Source of the DNA: Arthrobacter sp. SLBN-100
GTDB taxonomy: Bacteria > Actinomycetota > Actinomycetes > Actinomycetales > Micrococcaceae
DNA: 64,000 nt
Direction of reading: 5' to 3'
Assembly: GCF_006715305.1 (NCBI RefSeq)
Contig: NZ_VFMY01000001.1
Span: 1,426,001-1,490,000 of the forward strand
This document shows positions 26,349-34,968 of the stretch, piece after piece (the stretch's first letter is position 1; every line of letters starts with the position of its first letter). Made by a program: the position numbers and the translations under genes. Under the pieces are notes generated by a model. The model saw nothing but the letters and a program-made list of their open reading frames with translations. It was not told the DNA's origin and did no database searches.

Positions 26349-26516
26349 TTATTCGGTGACGCCGACCAGGCATTCCCGAAGGTTGGCCGCTTCGGCAGCA
26401 TTCAGTTCGACCACCAGGCGCCCGCCGCCTTCGAGCGGGACGCGCATGATCAGGCTGCGGCCCTCCTTGGTGACTTCCATTGGGCCGTCGCCGGTGCGTG
26501 GTTTCATAGCCGCCAT
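26349..26516 (-). CDS. DUF3117 small protein
   Basis: A 55-residue protein: MAAMKPRTGDGPMEVTKEG at the start, then LIMRVPLEGGGRLVVELN, ending in ECLVGVTE. This is the DUF3117 family (Rv1211-like), conserved and unassigned in actinobacteria. ATG 26514-26516 is preceded by GGAGGGG at a good distance; a second Met three codons in is the alternative. It is convergent with the O-methyltransferase. The family is so constant in length that the gene is confident despite its size. Confidence 0.9.
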   Translation of the reverse strand: MAAMKPRTGDGPMEVTKEGRSLIMRVPLEGGGRLVVELNAAEAANLRECLVGVTE

Positions 26517-26749
26517 GAGGAATTCCCCTCCATTTTGTCCCAGGACTGATCAGCCCGGGCGGGCTGTGTCCGCATGTAGATCAAGCTGCCATGACGGAGT
26601 GGATTGACGCCGCCAGGGCCCCGCATATTCTGAATGCTTTTTGTCCTTGCTTACTTACCATTATCGCGGAATTACCCGCGCGTAGCTAATCGATGGACAT
26701 TTGGGGCAGGGCACAATTTGCACTCTGACCTGCAGGGAAGTCCATAATC
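26517..26749. other. Intergenic region before DUF3117, no gene seen
   Basis: 233 bp, AT-richer than its flanks. A minus-strand GATAAT around 26668-26663 could serve DUF3117 with a leader of about 140 nt. I see no coding frame or clear RNA structure. Confidence 0.5.
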
Positions 26750-27997
26750 CTAGGGCGGATAATCTCCCCCGCCCGGCAGTTGCGCCCAGGCCCACAGCCA
26801 CACGATCCAGACGATCTGCAGCAGCAGGAACATCACCACAAGCGTCGCCCGGTAAGCCTTGGACCGGGACAGCAGCGCGGCCCCCAGCGCCAGTGGAAAA
26901 AGCGGCAGCAGCATGCGGAAGGTACTGGTCTGCGGGTGGAGGAACATGACCAGGTACCCCATGTAGCAGGCGCACCACAGGCGGAGTTCGACGCCGAGAC
27001 GGACCACCGGGGGCAGGTACAGCATCGCAGTGAACAGAGCCACAAAGACGAAGGGCGCCAGGATGCCCAGCACCGGGCCGAAGAGGGCGACGCCGGTATC
27101 GAACCACGGCTTGAAGGGAACCAGGTCGTGGCCCCGCCACACGGTTTCGGTCTTGGTATAGGCCTGCATATCGCCCGTGACTGCCCATGCCGCGGCGGGC
27201 CAGGCCAGTGCCGAGGCGCCAGCTACTGCCGCCAGGGCGGTGAGGGCGACGAGGCCGGGCGTCGTATGGAATCCCGCTTCACTGCGGCGGAGGCGCTGCA
27301 CCAGACGGAAGATCAACAGGATGCTGAGCATAGCGGCGAAGGGAACGCCCACCGGCCGGGAAAGGCACAGCAGCACCACCACCGGGATGGCCCGCCAGTA
27401 CTGCCGCCGGACCACGAGCAGCAGCGCCGCCGCAAGCAACAGCAATGACAGCGGCTCGCCATAGGGCACCTGGAGCACCGCGGACACAGGGAACGTGGCA
27501 AAAAAGGCCACCCCCCACAGTGCGGTCCCATGGGCCGCCTTGTGCCGGAACAGCGCGTAAGCCACGAGGGCGGCGCCAAGGCCGGACAGCATTGCGATGA
27601 TGGTCAGCGAGGCAGCCGGAGTCAACCCGGTGAGCCTGCCCAGCCCGCCTGCCAGTGACGGGAACAACGGATAAAAGGCCCAAGTATTCTCCTGCACGTT
27701 GCCCGCAGCATCCACGGGAAGCGTGCTGGGGTAGCCGCCCTCGATCACCCTGGCGTACCACCGCGCGTCCCAGATGTTGATGAAGTTCCAGTAGTCAGGC
27801 TTTGCCGGGAACCAGGGGTTGGGACCCTGATGCAGGGCCGCGGCCATAAAGATGCCGGCGCTGACGAGCCTCGCCATGACATAGATGGCGGTTACCTGCA
27901 GCCACCAGGGCCAGCCCCGGAGGGTCGTGCGGGAACGGAGCGCCAGTGAGCGGACTGATGCCGCAACTCCTGTCCCACGCCGGATCGCAGTACTCAA
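26750..27997 (-). CDS. PIG-V-like GT-C membrane glycosyltransferase
   Basis: A 415-residue polytopic protein with about nine to ten hydrophobic helices. The first extracytoplasmic loop contains FINIWDARWYARVIEGGYP, the DA-W pattern of PIG-V/GPI-mannosyltransferase-II-like GT-C enzymes, whose Asp is catalytic. It ends in VWLWAWAQLPGGGDYPP. It would transfer a sugar from a lipid-phosphate donor at the outer face of the membrane; the acceptor is unknown. ATGA overlap with the DivIVA-like gene upstream implies coupling. Confidence 0.82.
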   Translation of the reverse strand: MSTAIRRGTGVAASVRSLALRSRTTLRGWPWWLQVTAIYVMARLVSAGIFMAAALHQGPNPWFPAKPDYWNFINIWDARWYARVIEGGYPSTLPVDAAGNVQENTWAFYPLFPSLAGGLGRLTGLTPAASLTIIAMLSGLGAALVAYALFRHKAAHGTALWGVAFFATFPVSAVLQVPYGEPLSLLLLAAALLLVVRRQYWRAIPVVVLLCLSRPVGVPFAAMLSILLIFRLVQRLRRSEAGFHTTPGLVALTALAAVAGASALAWPAAAWAVTGDMQAYTKTETVWRGHDLVPFKPWFDTGVALFGPVLGILAPFVFVALFTAMLYLPPVVRLGVELRLWCACYMGYLVMFLHPQTSTFRMLLPLFPLALGAALLSRSKAYRATLVVMFLLLQIVWIVWLWAWAQLPGGGDYPP

Positions 27998-28425
27998 GCC
28001 GGTCCCTCCCCTGTGGCCGGCTCCCCCGTGCCGGGCTCACGTACTTCGGTTTCTCCCGGCAATGCCCGCTGCCGTTCGGACTCCAGTGCAGCTGTCGAAA
28101 GTTCCAAGGCCACCAGCCGGGCCTTCAGCGTCTCCACCTCATGCCGGCTGGCGGCAAGCTGATCCCGCAGCTCATCAAGTACCTGGTCCACCTGGTCCAT
28201 CCGGTAGCCCCGGAGGCCCAGGGAAAAGCGGACGCTGTCCACGTCCTCGGGTGCGGCACGGGCGGGCAGCAGCACCGGCGGCAAGTTTGCCGGCGGCTCC
28301 TCCAGGCCGGCATCCAGCAGGGCCGGCAGCGGGCGGCCGCCCTGCTTGCCAGCGCGCCGCCCGACGCTTGCCCACAGGACGGCGGCGATCAGCAATACGG
28401 CGAGGAAGACCAGAAAAAAACTCAC
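27994..28425 (-). CDS. Membrane-anchored DivIVA-domain protein
   Basis: 143 residues. An N-terminal helix (SFFLVFLAVLLIAAVLWASVG) is followed by a linker and the short DivIVA motif DVDSVRFSLGLRGYRMDQVD, then a coiled coil (VLDELRDQLAASRHEVETLKARLVAL). Two adjacent GTG codons (28428, 28425) are the likely starts; the frame is open to 28479. The stop overlaps the next gene as ATGA. From memory Rv1209 of mycobacteria is the counterpart, between the same kinds of neighbours. It may localise to curved membrane or the cell pole. Confidence 0.82.
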   Translation of the reverse strand: MSFFLVFLAVLLIAAVLWASVGRRAGKQGGRPLPALLDAGLEEPPANLPPVLLPARAAPEDVDSVRFSLGLRGYRMDQVDQVLDELRDQLAASRHEVETLKARLVALELSTAALESERQRALPGETEVREPGTGEPATGEGPA

Positions 28426-28456
28426 CACCCCATCGTGCCAGACCTGCCGGCCGTGG

Positions 28457-29239
28457 CTACTCCGGGCGCTGTTCGCCATTCAGGGAAGGGGTGATGGCTT
28501 CGTGGAGCACGCGGTCCACCGCTTCCGAGGGGTTATCCACCACCTGGATCAGGTCCAGGTCCTTCGCCGACACCATGCCCTCAGCCACCAAGGTTCCCTT
28601 GATCCATTCGATCATCGGACCCCAGAAGTCCACGCCAAGCAGGACAATCGGGAAGGAGGTCACCTTGCGGGTCTGCACCAGGACCATGGCTTCAAAGAGT
28701 TCGTCCAGTGTGCCCAGGCCGCCCGGCAGGACGATGAATCCCTGGGCGTACTTAACGAACATGGTCTTGCGCGCGAAGAAGTACCGGAAGTTGATGCCCA
28801 GGTCCACCCACTGGTTCAGGCCCTGCTCAAACGGCAGTTCGATGCCCAGTCCCACGGACACCCCGTTACCTTCAACCGTGCCGCGGTTGGCTGCTTCCAT
28901 GGAACCCGGTCCGCCCCCGGTAATGACAGCGACACCGGCCTCGGCCAGCTTCCGGCCCACCTCGACGCCCATCTCGTAATAGGGGCTGCCGGGCTTTGTC
29001 CGGGCAGAACCGAAGACGCTCACGGCGGGCCCCAGGTCCGCAAGCGCCCCGAAGCCCTCCACGAACTCGCTTTGAATCCTCATGACCCGCCACGGATCAG
29101 TATGCACAAACTGGCCGGGCCCTTTGGTATCAAGCAGATGCTGATCGGACATCTCCACCGCCGCCTGTTTGCGGCGAAGCTCAAGGGGTCCCTTACGGCG
29201 CGGCTGGATGTTTTTGGCCGGATCTGCACTGATACTCAT
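28457..29239 (-). CDS. LOG-family nucleotide phosphoribohydrolase (TIGR00730)
   Basis: A 260-residue Rossmann protein. GSARTKPGSPYYEMG, VITGGGPGSMEAANRG (glycine-rich loop), ARKTMFVKYAQGFIVLPGG and GTLDELFEA (the PGGxGTxxE motif) are the LOG signatures. Members cleave nucleoside 5'-monophosphates to base and ribose-5-phosphate, the reaction that releases active cytokinins in plants and some bacteria. The in vivo role here is unknown. ATG 29239 lies 6 nt after a TAGCCT box. It heads the minus-strand LOG, DivIVA, PIG-V group. Confidence 0.92.
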   Translation of the reverse strand: MSISADPAKNIQPRRKGPLELRRKQAAVEMSDQHLLDTKGPGQFVHTDPWRVMRIQSEFVEGFGALADLGPAVSVFGSARTKPGSPYYEMGVEVGRKLAEAGVAVITGGGPGSMEAANRGTVEGNGVSVGLGIELPFEQGLNQWVDLGINFRYFFARKTMFVKYAQGFIVLPGGLGTLDELFEAMVLVQTRKVTSFPIVLLGVDFWGPMIEWIKGTLVAEGMVSAKDLDLIQVVDNPSEAVDRVLHEAITPSLNGEQRPE

Positions 29240-29251
29240 TCCCCTAGGCTA
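29240..29251 (-). promoter_or_regulatory. LOG gene promoter, probably leaderless
   Basis: Minus-strand TAGCCT at 29251-29246, then 6 nt, then ATG at 29239. Confidence 0.6.
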
Positions 29252-29331
29252 ACCCGCCGGCGCGAGGTATCTCTTGAATCACGATCCTCAGGAACCTGCG
29301 GTGATTCCCGTCATAACCTGCCGTTGTTCGC

Positions 29332-29343
29332 TAGATTCTTCCT
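29332..29343 (+). promoter_or_regulatory. gluA promoter, probably leaderless
   Basis: TAGATT at 29332-29337, then 6 nt (CTTCCT), then ATG at 29344. No clear -35 box. Confidence 0.55.
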
Positions 29344-30099
29344 ATGACTACTCATGTGCCCGGCGATACCCTCGTCTCCCTGAACGCCGTAAATAAGCAC
29401 TACGGCCAGCTGCACGTTTTGAAGGACATCAATCTGCAGGTCCGCAAGGGCGAGGTTGTTGTGGTCATCGGGCCTTCGGGCTCCGGTAAGTCCACCCTGT
29501 GCCGCGCCATCAACCGTCTTGAAACCATTGAAGGCGGCACTATCAGCATCGACGGAAAGGTTCTTCCCGAGGAAGGCAAGGAACTCGCGCAGCTCCGTGC
29601 CGACGTCGGAATGGTCTTCCAGTCGTTCAATCTCTTCGCACACAAAACCATTCTCGAAAACGTCACCCTCGGCCCCATCAAGGTCAAGAATGTTTCGAAG
29701 GCAACAGCGGACAAGGACGCCATGGCGCTGCTCGAACGCGTGGGCGTCGGACACCAGGCCCCGAAGCTGCCGGCACAGTTGTCCGGCGGCCAGCAGCAGC
29801 GCGTTGCCATTGCCCGTGCCCTTGCCATGAAGCCCAAGGTCATGCTGTTCGACGAACCCACCTCGGCGCTGGACCCCGAAATGATCAACGAGGTCCTGGA
29901 CGTTATGGTCCAGCTCGCCAAAGAGGGCATGACCATGATCGTGGTCACCCACGAGATGGGCTTCGCCCGCAAGGCCGCAGACCGCGTGGTCTTTATGGCC
30001 GACGGCCAGATCGTTGAGGACGCCACTCCTGAGGAGTTCTTTACCAATCCCAAGAGCGACCGTGCCAAGGATTTCCTCTCCAAGCTCCTCACCCACTGA
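29344..30099 (+). CDS. gluA: Glutamate-type amino-acid ABC transporter, ATP-binding protein
   Basis: A 251-residue ABC ATPase of the polar-amino-acid family. Walker A is GPSGSGKST (about residue 45), the signature is [16 protein letters not shown], Walker B is [15 protein letters not shown], and the switch His is in [15 protein letters not shown]. It energises uptake with gluB, gluC and gluD downstream. The order ATPase, binding protein, permease, permease is that of corynebacterial gluABCD; glutamate as substrate is inferred from that order and similarity. Confidence 0.93.
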   Translation: MTTHVPGDTLVSLNAVNKHYGQLHVLKDINLQVRKGEVVVVIGPSGSGKSTLCRAINRLETIEGGTISIDGKVLPEEGKELAQLRADVGMVFQSFNLFAHKTILENVTLGPIKVKNVSKATADKDAMALLERVGVGHQAPKLPAQLSGGQQQRVAIARALAMKPKVMLFDEPTSALDPEMINEVLDVMVQLAKEGMTMIVVTHEMGFARKAADRVVFMADGQIVEDATPEEFFTNPKSDRAKDFLSKLLTH

Positions 30100-30169
30100 A
30101 GCACCTCCGAACAAACACTCTGAGTTCGCACCCAGGCCGTGATCCGCGGCCACCAATGAAAGGAATGTC

Positions 30170-31057
30170 ATGAAGGCATTTTTGACCCGGCGGAAGTCAT
30201 TCTTCGTGGCGGCTACCGCTGCCCTGGCCTTGTCCCTGAGCGCCTGCGGCGGTGGCGACGCCGGATCGTCCAGCAACCCCAGCCCGGTTGAGAAGCCCAC
30301 GTTCGCGGCGGGCACCACCATGGAAAAGCTCGCCTCCGCCGGCACCATCAAGATCGGCACCAAGTATGACCAGCCGCTCTTCGGCCAGGTGGGCCTGGAC
30401 GGCAAGCCTGTCGGGTTCGACGTTGAAATCGGGAAGCTGGTCGCCGCCAAGCTGGGCATCCCCGCAGACAAGATCGAGTGGTCCGAAACGGTTTCCGCCA
30501 ACCGGGAACCGTTCATTGAGCAGGGCAAGGTTGACCTGGTCATCGCCACCTACACCATCAATGACAAGCGCAAGCAGGTGGTCAGCTTCGCCGGACCCTA
30601 CTACGAGGCCGGCCAGGCGCTGATGGTCCTTAAGGACAACGACACCATCAAGAAGCCCGAAGACGTTAAGGGCAAGAAGGTCTGCTCGGTCACGGGTTCA
30701 ACCCCTGCGGCCACGATCGTGGAGAAGTACGGAGCCGAACTGGCCCCGGCCCAGACCTACTCCGCCTGCCTTGAGCCGCTGCGCAACAAGCAGGTTGAAG
30801 CCATCACCACGGACAACGTGATCCTCGCCGGCTTCGTGGACAAGGAACCGGACGCCTTCAAGCTCGCCTCGGACGAGACCTTCACCAAGGAGCCCTACGG
30901 CATCGGCCTGAAGAAGGACGACACCGAGTTCCGCAACTGGATCAACGACCAGCTGGAGGCATTCGAGAAGGACGGCTCCTACGAGAAGGCCTGGGAAGCA
31001 ACCGCAGGTGCAGTCATCAAGACTGCCCCTGAGCTGCCCAAGATCGACCGTTACTAA
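30170..31057 (+). CDS. gluB: Glutamate-binding lipoprotein of the ABC importer
   Basis: A 295-residue family 3 solute-binding protein. A signal peptide with lipobox LSLSAC anchors it to the membrane, followed by a GGGDAGSSSNPSP linker. The amino-acid-binding fold starts at TIKIGTKYDQPLFGQ, with GFDVEIGKLVAAKLG and VDLVIATYTINDKRKQVVSFAGPYYEAGQALMV as conserved blocks. A good GAAAGGAAT ribosome site precedes the ATG. A 15-bp hairpin follows the stop before gluC, consistent with extra binding-protein mRNA. Confidence 0.93.
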   Translation: MKAFLTRRKSFFVAATAALALSLSACGGGDAGSSSNPSPVEKPTFAAGTTMEKLASAGTIKIGTKYDQPLFGQVGLDGKPVGFDVEIGKLVAAKLGIPADKIEWSETVSANREPFIEQGKVDLVIATYTINDKRKQVVSFAGPYYEAGQALMVLKDNDTIKKPEDVKGKKVCSVTGSTPAATIVEKYGAELAPAQTYSACLEPLRNKQVEAITTDNVILAGFVDKEPDAFKLASDETFTKEPYGIGLKKDDTEFRNWINDQLEAFEKDGSYEKAWEATAGAVIKTAPELPKIDRY

Positions 31058-31066
31058 GTAACGCCA

Positions 31067-31103
31067 GTGGTTGCCGGGGCCGCACTGAGGCCCCGGCAAC
31101 CAC
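31067..31103 (+). terminator. Intercistronic hairpin between gluB and gluC
   Basis: GTGGTTGCCGGGGCC (31067-31081) pairs perfectly with 31089-31103 over 7 nt. There is no T tract, so partial termination or 3'-end protection of the gluAB mRNA is likelier than a full stop. Confidence 0.75.
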
Positions 31104-31142
31104 GGTCTTCACCCCCGTCCACGCCCACAGCCAAAGGATCCA

Positions 31143-31793
31143 ATGGACGTCATTCTTGAAAACCTGCCTCTTTACTGGAACGGTTTTCTCCGCACACTTT
31201 TCCTTTCCGTCGTTTCCGGGGTGATCGCGCTGGTGCTCGGAACCCTGCTTGCGGCAGCGAGGGTTTCCCCGGTGGCAGCACTGCGCGGATTCAGCACCGT
31301 CTACGTGGAAGTTCTCCGGAACACCCCGCTGACCATCGCCTTTTTCTTCGCAGCAGTTGTGCTCCCCCGGCTCGGAGTGAAATTCGAGCAGTTCGAAATC
31401 GCCGCCATCATTGCCCTCAGTAGCTACACCGCAGCGTTCATCGCCGAAGCTGTCCGCTCAGGTGTCAACAGCGTTCCCGTGGGCCAGGCTGAAGCCGCCC
31501 GCAGTATCGGCATGAACTTCGGGCAGGTCCTGAACCTCATCATCCTCCCGCAGGCCCTGCGGACGGTGATCCCGCCGCTGATCAACATCCTGATCGCCCT
31601 GGTGAAGAACTCCTCCGTGGCCGGCGCGTTCTTTGTCCTCGAACTGTTCGGCTACGGCCGGCAGCTGGCCAACGCCAACGGTGACGCCGTCATCCCGGTC
31701 CTGCTCGGCGTTGCTTTCTTCTATCTGCTCCTCACCGTTCCGCTGGGCATCCTGGCCAGCACGGTGGAACGAAAGGTGGCGATTGCCCGATGA
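31143..31793 (+). CDS. gluC: Glutamate ABC transporter permease
   Basis: A 216-residue HisM-type inner-membrane permease with about five helices. The EAA loop that docks the ATPase is QAEAARSIGMNFGQVLNLIILPQALR, preceded by TAAFIAEAVRSGVNSVP. The first helices include LFLSVVSGVIALVLGTLLAAARV. Its end overlaps gluD by 4 nt (ATGA). It pairs with GluD to form the channel. Confidence 0.93.
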   Translation: MDVILENLPLYWNGFLRTLFLSVVSGVIALVLGTLLAAARVSPVAALRGFSTVYVEVLRNTPLTIAFFFAAVVLPRLGVKFEQFEIAAIIALSSYTAAFIAEAVRSGVNSVPVGQAEAARSIGMNFGQVLNLIILPQALRTVIPPLINILIALVKNSSVAGAFFVLELFGYGRQLANANGDAVIPVLLGVAFFYLLLTVPLGILASTVERKVAIAR

Positions 31794-32629
31794 GCTCGGT
31801 ACTCTACGACGTTCCCGGCCCCAAGGCCCGCCGGATCTCCCTGATCGGTTCAGTGGTCGGTTCACTGCTGATCCTGGGCCTGCTCGCCTGGATCGTCATG
31901 ACCCTCGCCCAGCAGGGCATTTTCGAGGGCCGCCGGTGGCAGATCTTCACCCGCGGCGACGTGTGGGCACTCCTCGGCAACGGCCTGGGCGCGACCCTCA
32001 GCGCCGCAGCCCTGGCAGCGGTCATCGCTTTCCCGCTGGGACTGGCGCTCTGCCTCCTTCGTATCTCTGATGCCGCGTTCATCCGGGTTCCCACGCGGGT
32101 GGTGCTGGAGTTCCTCCGCGGCATGCCCGTGGTCCTGATGATGCTGTTCGTCCTGCTGGGCTTTGGCACCTCGTCGTTCGTCGCCGTCGTGACCGGCCTG
32201 GTGCTGTACAACTCGGCAGTGTTCGCCGAGATTATCCGCGCCGGCATCCAGTCGCTGCCTAAGGGGCAGCGCGAAGCGGGCCTGGCCATTGGCCTGACCA
32301 GCTTCAAGTCCCGGATGCTGATCGAACTGCCCCAGGCAATCCGGCGCATGATGCCCTCACTCGTGGCACAGATGGTGGTGCTCCTCAAGGACACCTCGCT
32401 GGGCTACATCGTGGCGTACGGCGAACTCCTGCGCGCCGTGCAGGTGATGGCGGACTTCCTGGGCACCCAGTTCCTGTTCCCCATCTTCTTTGTGGCCGCG
32501 GCGATCTACATCGCCATCAACATCCTTGTGTCACGCATCGCGGTGTGGATCGAGCGCCGAGGGTCCAAGAAGGCAGCCGGTGGTGTGGCCAAGGCCGAAC
32601 CCGAAAAGGCCGAGGCCCCGGTTCCCTGA
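31790..32629 (+). CDS. gluD: Glutamate ABC transporter permease
   Basis: A 279-residue second permease. It has a longer N-terminal segment with an extra helix (LIGSVVGSLLILGLLAWIVMTL), then the HisM fold: RGMPVVLMMLFVLLGFG, NSAVFAEIIRAGIQSLPKGQREAG, and the EAA-type IGLTSFKSRMLIELPQAIR. The tail is Lys/Glu/Ala-rich. ATGA overlap with gluC shows translational coupling. A terminator-like hairpin follows 14 nt after the stop. Confidence 0.93.
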   Translation: MSSVLYDVPGPKARRISLIGSVVGSLLILGLLAWIVMTLAQQGIFEGRRWQIFTRGDVWALLGNGLGATLSAAALAAVIAFPLGLALCLLRISDAAFIRVPTRVVLEFLRGMPVVLMMLFVLLGFGTSSFVAVVTGLVLYNSAVFAEIIRAGIQSLPKGQREAGLAIGLTSFKSRMLIELPQAIRRMMPSLVAQMVVLLKDTSLGYIVAYGELLRAVQVMADFLGTQFLFPIFFVAAAIYIAINILVSRIAVWIERRGSKKAAGGVAKAEPEKAEAPVP

Positions 32630-32643
32630 CCGTTCCTCAGCAT

Positions 32644-32673
32644 GATGGCCCGGACCAGCAGGTCCGGGCCATC
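32644..32673 (+). terminator. Terminator of the gluABCD operon
   Basis: GATGGCCCGGACC (32644-32656) pairs perfectly with 32661-32673 over the tetraloop AGCA. No strong T tract follows. Confidence 0.75.
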
Positions 32674-33020
32674 CAGGTTAAAGGGCTGTGAGGATTGCCA
32701 TGGCTGGTTTGGGACTAGCTGGCAGGGTAGGTCCTGGCCGTTCCGCGCCCTGTCGTGACTCATTAATGAGCTGGCCCCGGTGCCTTCCGTTTGACCTGTC
32801 TGGCGAGGAGCGGGCGGCGGGGTCCTGCCCGGCCCACCCGGTAACTTGATTAGAAGGTTGTCCGCCCATGTGGACATGGCTCATCAGTGCTGTTCCGAGG
32901 TGACCTCTTCCCGGACTGGTTCCGGCCGAACGCGGCCTGACCACATCCGTAAAAGAGGAAGATGCCAAACACCATGCCGGTCGTCGCGCATTCATATCCA
33001 TATGTCATAGGTGTCTTACG
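32674..33020. other. Non-coding stretch between gluD and the IS110 remnant
   Basis: 347 bp without a convincing gene. One frame from ATG 32868 runs, with a single stop, straight into the IS110 homology that becomes visible near 33021, so part of it may be decayed element sequence, perhaps the left end. I see no inverted terminal repeats. Confidence 0.4.
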
Positions 33021-33348
33021 GCATGGTCTCACGATGGTCCTCTACGTTCCGGAGGCAGCTTTGCCTCACTGGCGGGCGTCAACCCGATACCGGCATTATC
33101 GGGCAACACGGCCAGACACAGGCTCAACCGGGAGGTGACAGAAGCCTGAACAAAGCCCTGCACATGGTAGCGATGAGCAGAATGGCCTTCGACCCGGAAA
33201 CAATCAAATACGCCGAGAAGCGCCAATCCGAAGGACGAACAAAAAAAGGAAATCCGCCGGTGCGTGAAGCGCTGTCTCGCACGACGGTTCTACAGAACAT
33301 TCAACGCGTCAAACCCGCTCGCTGGCCAAGGATGACAATTGTTGAAGG
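33021..33348 (+). pseudogene. IS110-family transposase remnant (copy 1, C-terminal part)
   Basis: Conceptual translation gives WSHDGPLRSGGSFASLAG, VNPIPALSGNTARHRLNR, then in the next frame GDRSLNKALHMVAMSRM, FDPETIKYAEKRQSEGRTKK, then EIRRCVKRCLARRFYR. This is the C-terminal IS110/IS116/IS902 domain. The intact family string RLNRGGDR is broken by a missing G near 33131, and the A7 run at 33241-33247 breaks the frame again. The N-terminal DEDD catalytic domain is absent. The homology ends near TGACAATTG at about 33340, where the right end of the element is expected. Confidence 0.88.
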
Positions 33349-33804
33349 GTATATTTTCGACCGGTTCTGGAGAGGCACTTCGCATTCGTTCAGGTGTCCA
33401 TTCGCGCTGCTCTCCCTCTTTGGGCGTAGTGACCTGAGAATCTGTTGACCCCTCTCTTCTCGGAGGGCGCGCGATTGAAGGGGCATCGGCACAGGAGTGG
33501 CGTTCCGCATCTGTTCTTCGGTGAGCGGGACGGATCTTGTGCCGCAGCTTGATGCCGTCGCAGAATCAGCGGAAGTGGCAACTGGTTCTGGGGAATCGGT
33601 TGGGAGCTGGGCTGTCTCCCGACAGTCGCTTCCGTCGGCTATGCTTGCGGCCTCACTAGCGTCGGGGGAAGGCCCTGCAGATTGCAGCGGTGGCTCGTGC
33701 CGATCTTCTCTCTGCCCACTTTCGCCGGCATTTCCGCAGCCGGTGACGGAGAAGATAAGGAGGCATGCAGCAGTTAACCCCCGGATCGCTCTCGAACGTC
33801 CCAT
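33301..33804 (-). CDS. Putative lipoprotein, 3' end running into the IS110 remnant
   Basis: 167 residues as open frame. The N-terminus is a clear lipoprotein signal: GLTAACLLIFSVTGC with Cys at about 23. The rest is polar, Ser/Asp/Glu-rich and without recognisable domain. The stop at 33301 lies inside IS110-derived DNA, so the last 15-18 residues are probably not native and the gene may be truncated by the element. GGGGGA lies upstream of the ATG. Its base composition is lower in GC than the surrounding core genes, pointing to acquired DNA. Confidence 0.55.
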   Translation of the reverse strand: MGRSRAIRGLTAACLLIFSVTGCGNAGESGQREDRHEPPLQSAGPSPDASEAASIADGSDCRETAQLPTDSPEPVATSADSATASSCGTRSVPLTEEQMRNATPVPMPLQSRALREERGQQILRSLRPKRESSANGHLNECEVPLQNRSKIYPSTIVILGQRAGLTR

Positions 33805-34013
33805 TTGGTGATTGTCCCCCTACGCGGATCACAAAGGCAGGGGTTCAGGCGAAACCTCTGCTTTCAATCTGAGGACCATTCACTTTCCTCTTGAGAAAAG
33901 GGTGACGCTGGTGCTCGTCTTCTCTGCTTAACCCGCGAGGGCTTCAGGGTTGCACCTCGTTGCCCTTTCTCTTGACGTCGTGCAACGGGAGTGCTGATCG
34001 AAAGTCTGGCAAA

Positions 34014-34355
34014 ATGACCATCCAGACACGCGGCGCCATGCGCTCTCCCGCAGTTGCGGCTCGCATCATCCTTCTGGCCTTGCTCGTTCTTTGGATAGCG
34101 CAGCCCGCCCTGCCTGGTTGGGGATGCGCGGCCAGTTTTCCGGCAATGTGCCCTCCGCATTTGTTGCCTGTTCGTGCATCGTTCATCAGCGCAGGCATCC
34201 TCGTCGCACTGCTTGCAACTGTCATCGCCGGGGTACTGCTTCGGCGGTCCCGGGCAAACGGCTGGCTGGGCGGTATGTCCCGAATTGTCGTCTTCTCCGT
34301 GCCTGTAATCCTGGTCCTGACAGTCGTCGCGCACTTCCTGATACCGCAGCCCTGA
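34014..34355 (+). CDS. Small membrane protein of the accessory stretch, unknown
   Basis: 113 residues from ATG 34014, with three hydrophobic segments: IILLALLVLWIAQPALPGW, ISAGILVALLATVIAGVLL, and IVVFSVPVILVLTVVAHFL near the C-terminus. Cys and Pro residues lie between the first two. The frame is open from 33960, and ATG 34038 is another possible start. No family is recognised. It is flanked by two minus-strand genes and lies within the region bounded by IS110 remnants. The 209 bp before it (33805-34013) holds nothing I can identify. Confidence 0.5.
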   Translation: MTIQTRGAMRSPAVAARIILLALLVLWIAQPALPGWGCAASFPAMCPPHLLPVRASFISAGILVALLATVIAGVLLRRSRANGWLGGMSRIVVFSVPVILVLTVVAHFLIPQP

Positions 34356-34473
34356 TTCGAGCTTGCTTGGCGCGGGTTGTTGTCCCGGACGTCGAAAAGC
34401 CATGGCTGCAAGCCGGTCCCACTGAGGAAACGCTCTACCAGCAACTCCTCAGTCGGGAGCGCGCACTCCTGGG

Positions 34474-34878
34474 TTATCTGCCGCCAAGGATGTGGCGTTT
34501 GGCGGCGCTAAATTCCTCGTCGGAAAGCGCGCCACTTCTATGGAGTTCTGCAAGGAGGGCAAGTTCCGCCGCCAGGGACTTCTTGCCCGCCATCTTGCTG
34601 AAGATCACTCGGCGCTCTCTAGTGGGTTCAGCCGGCGCCGGATTCAGCTCATGCGCCCGTGATGAGCTGGTGACGGCGTAGGTGATTAGCAGGGTGATCG
34701 CGAGGACTCCAAGGGCAATTCCCAACGGGATGCGAAACGGCTCCGTGGCGTTTATCAAGACAGCAAGGAGTGCCCCGGCAACGGCTGCACATAGCCCAGC
34801 TATCCGAAGCGTCGTTCGGCTAATGCCGAACGTAAATGTGTATCCCTCGGCCTCGGCCGAAACCAAGTGTTCGTTCAT
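34474..34878 (-). CDS. Membrane protein with C-terminal SHOCT domain
   Basis: 134 residues from ATG 34878 (MNEHLVSAEAEG). Two membrane helices (IAGLCAAVAGALLAVLINA and GIALGVLAITLLITYAV) are followed by a cytosolic part ending in LALLAELHRSGALSDEEFSAAKRHIL, the short SHOCT helical domain found at protein ends as an oligomerisation or tethering module. The open frame reaches 35022 through IS110-derived DNA, so that extension is rejected. It is a minor accessory gene of unknown role. Confidence 0.7.
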   Translation of the reverse strand: MNEHLVSAEAEGYTFTFGISRTTLRIAGLCAAVAGALLAVLINATEPFRIPLGIALGVLAITLLITYAVTSSSRAHELNPAPAEPTRERRVIFSKMAGKKSLAAELALLAELHRSGALSDEEFSAAKRHILGGR

Positions 34879-34968
34879 CTGCCGAGAATAGCCCTGCGAA
34901 CGCTTCTTGAACATCCTGCGGACCGTGGTCAGGGGCATGCGTTCACAACTGCAACGTTCTGCGGCACT

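Noticed and set aside
33238..33250. Programmed frameshift in the IS110 transposase
   Set aside because: A7-G looks slippery, but another frame break lies upstream at about 33131 and the catalytic domain is missing, so decay explains it better.
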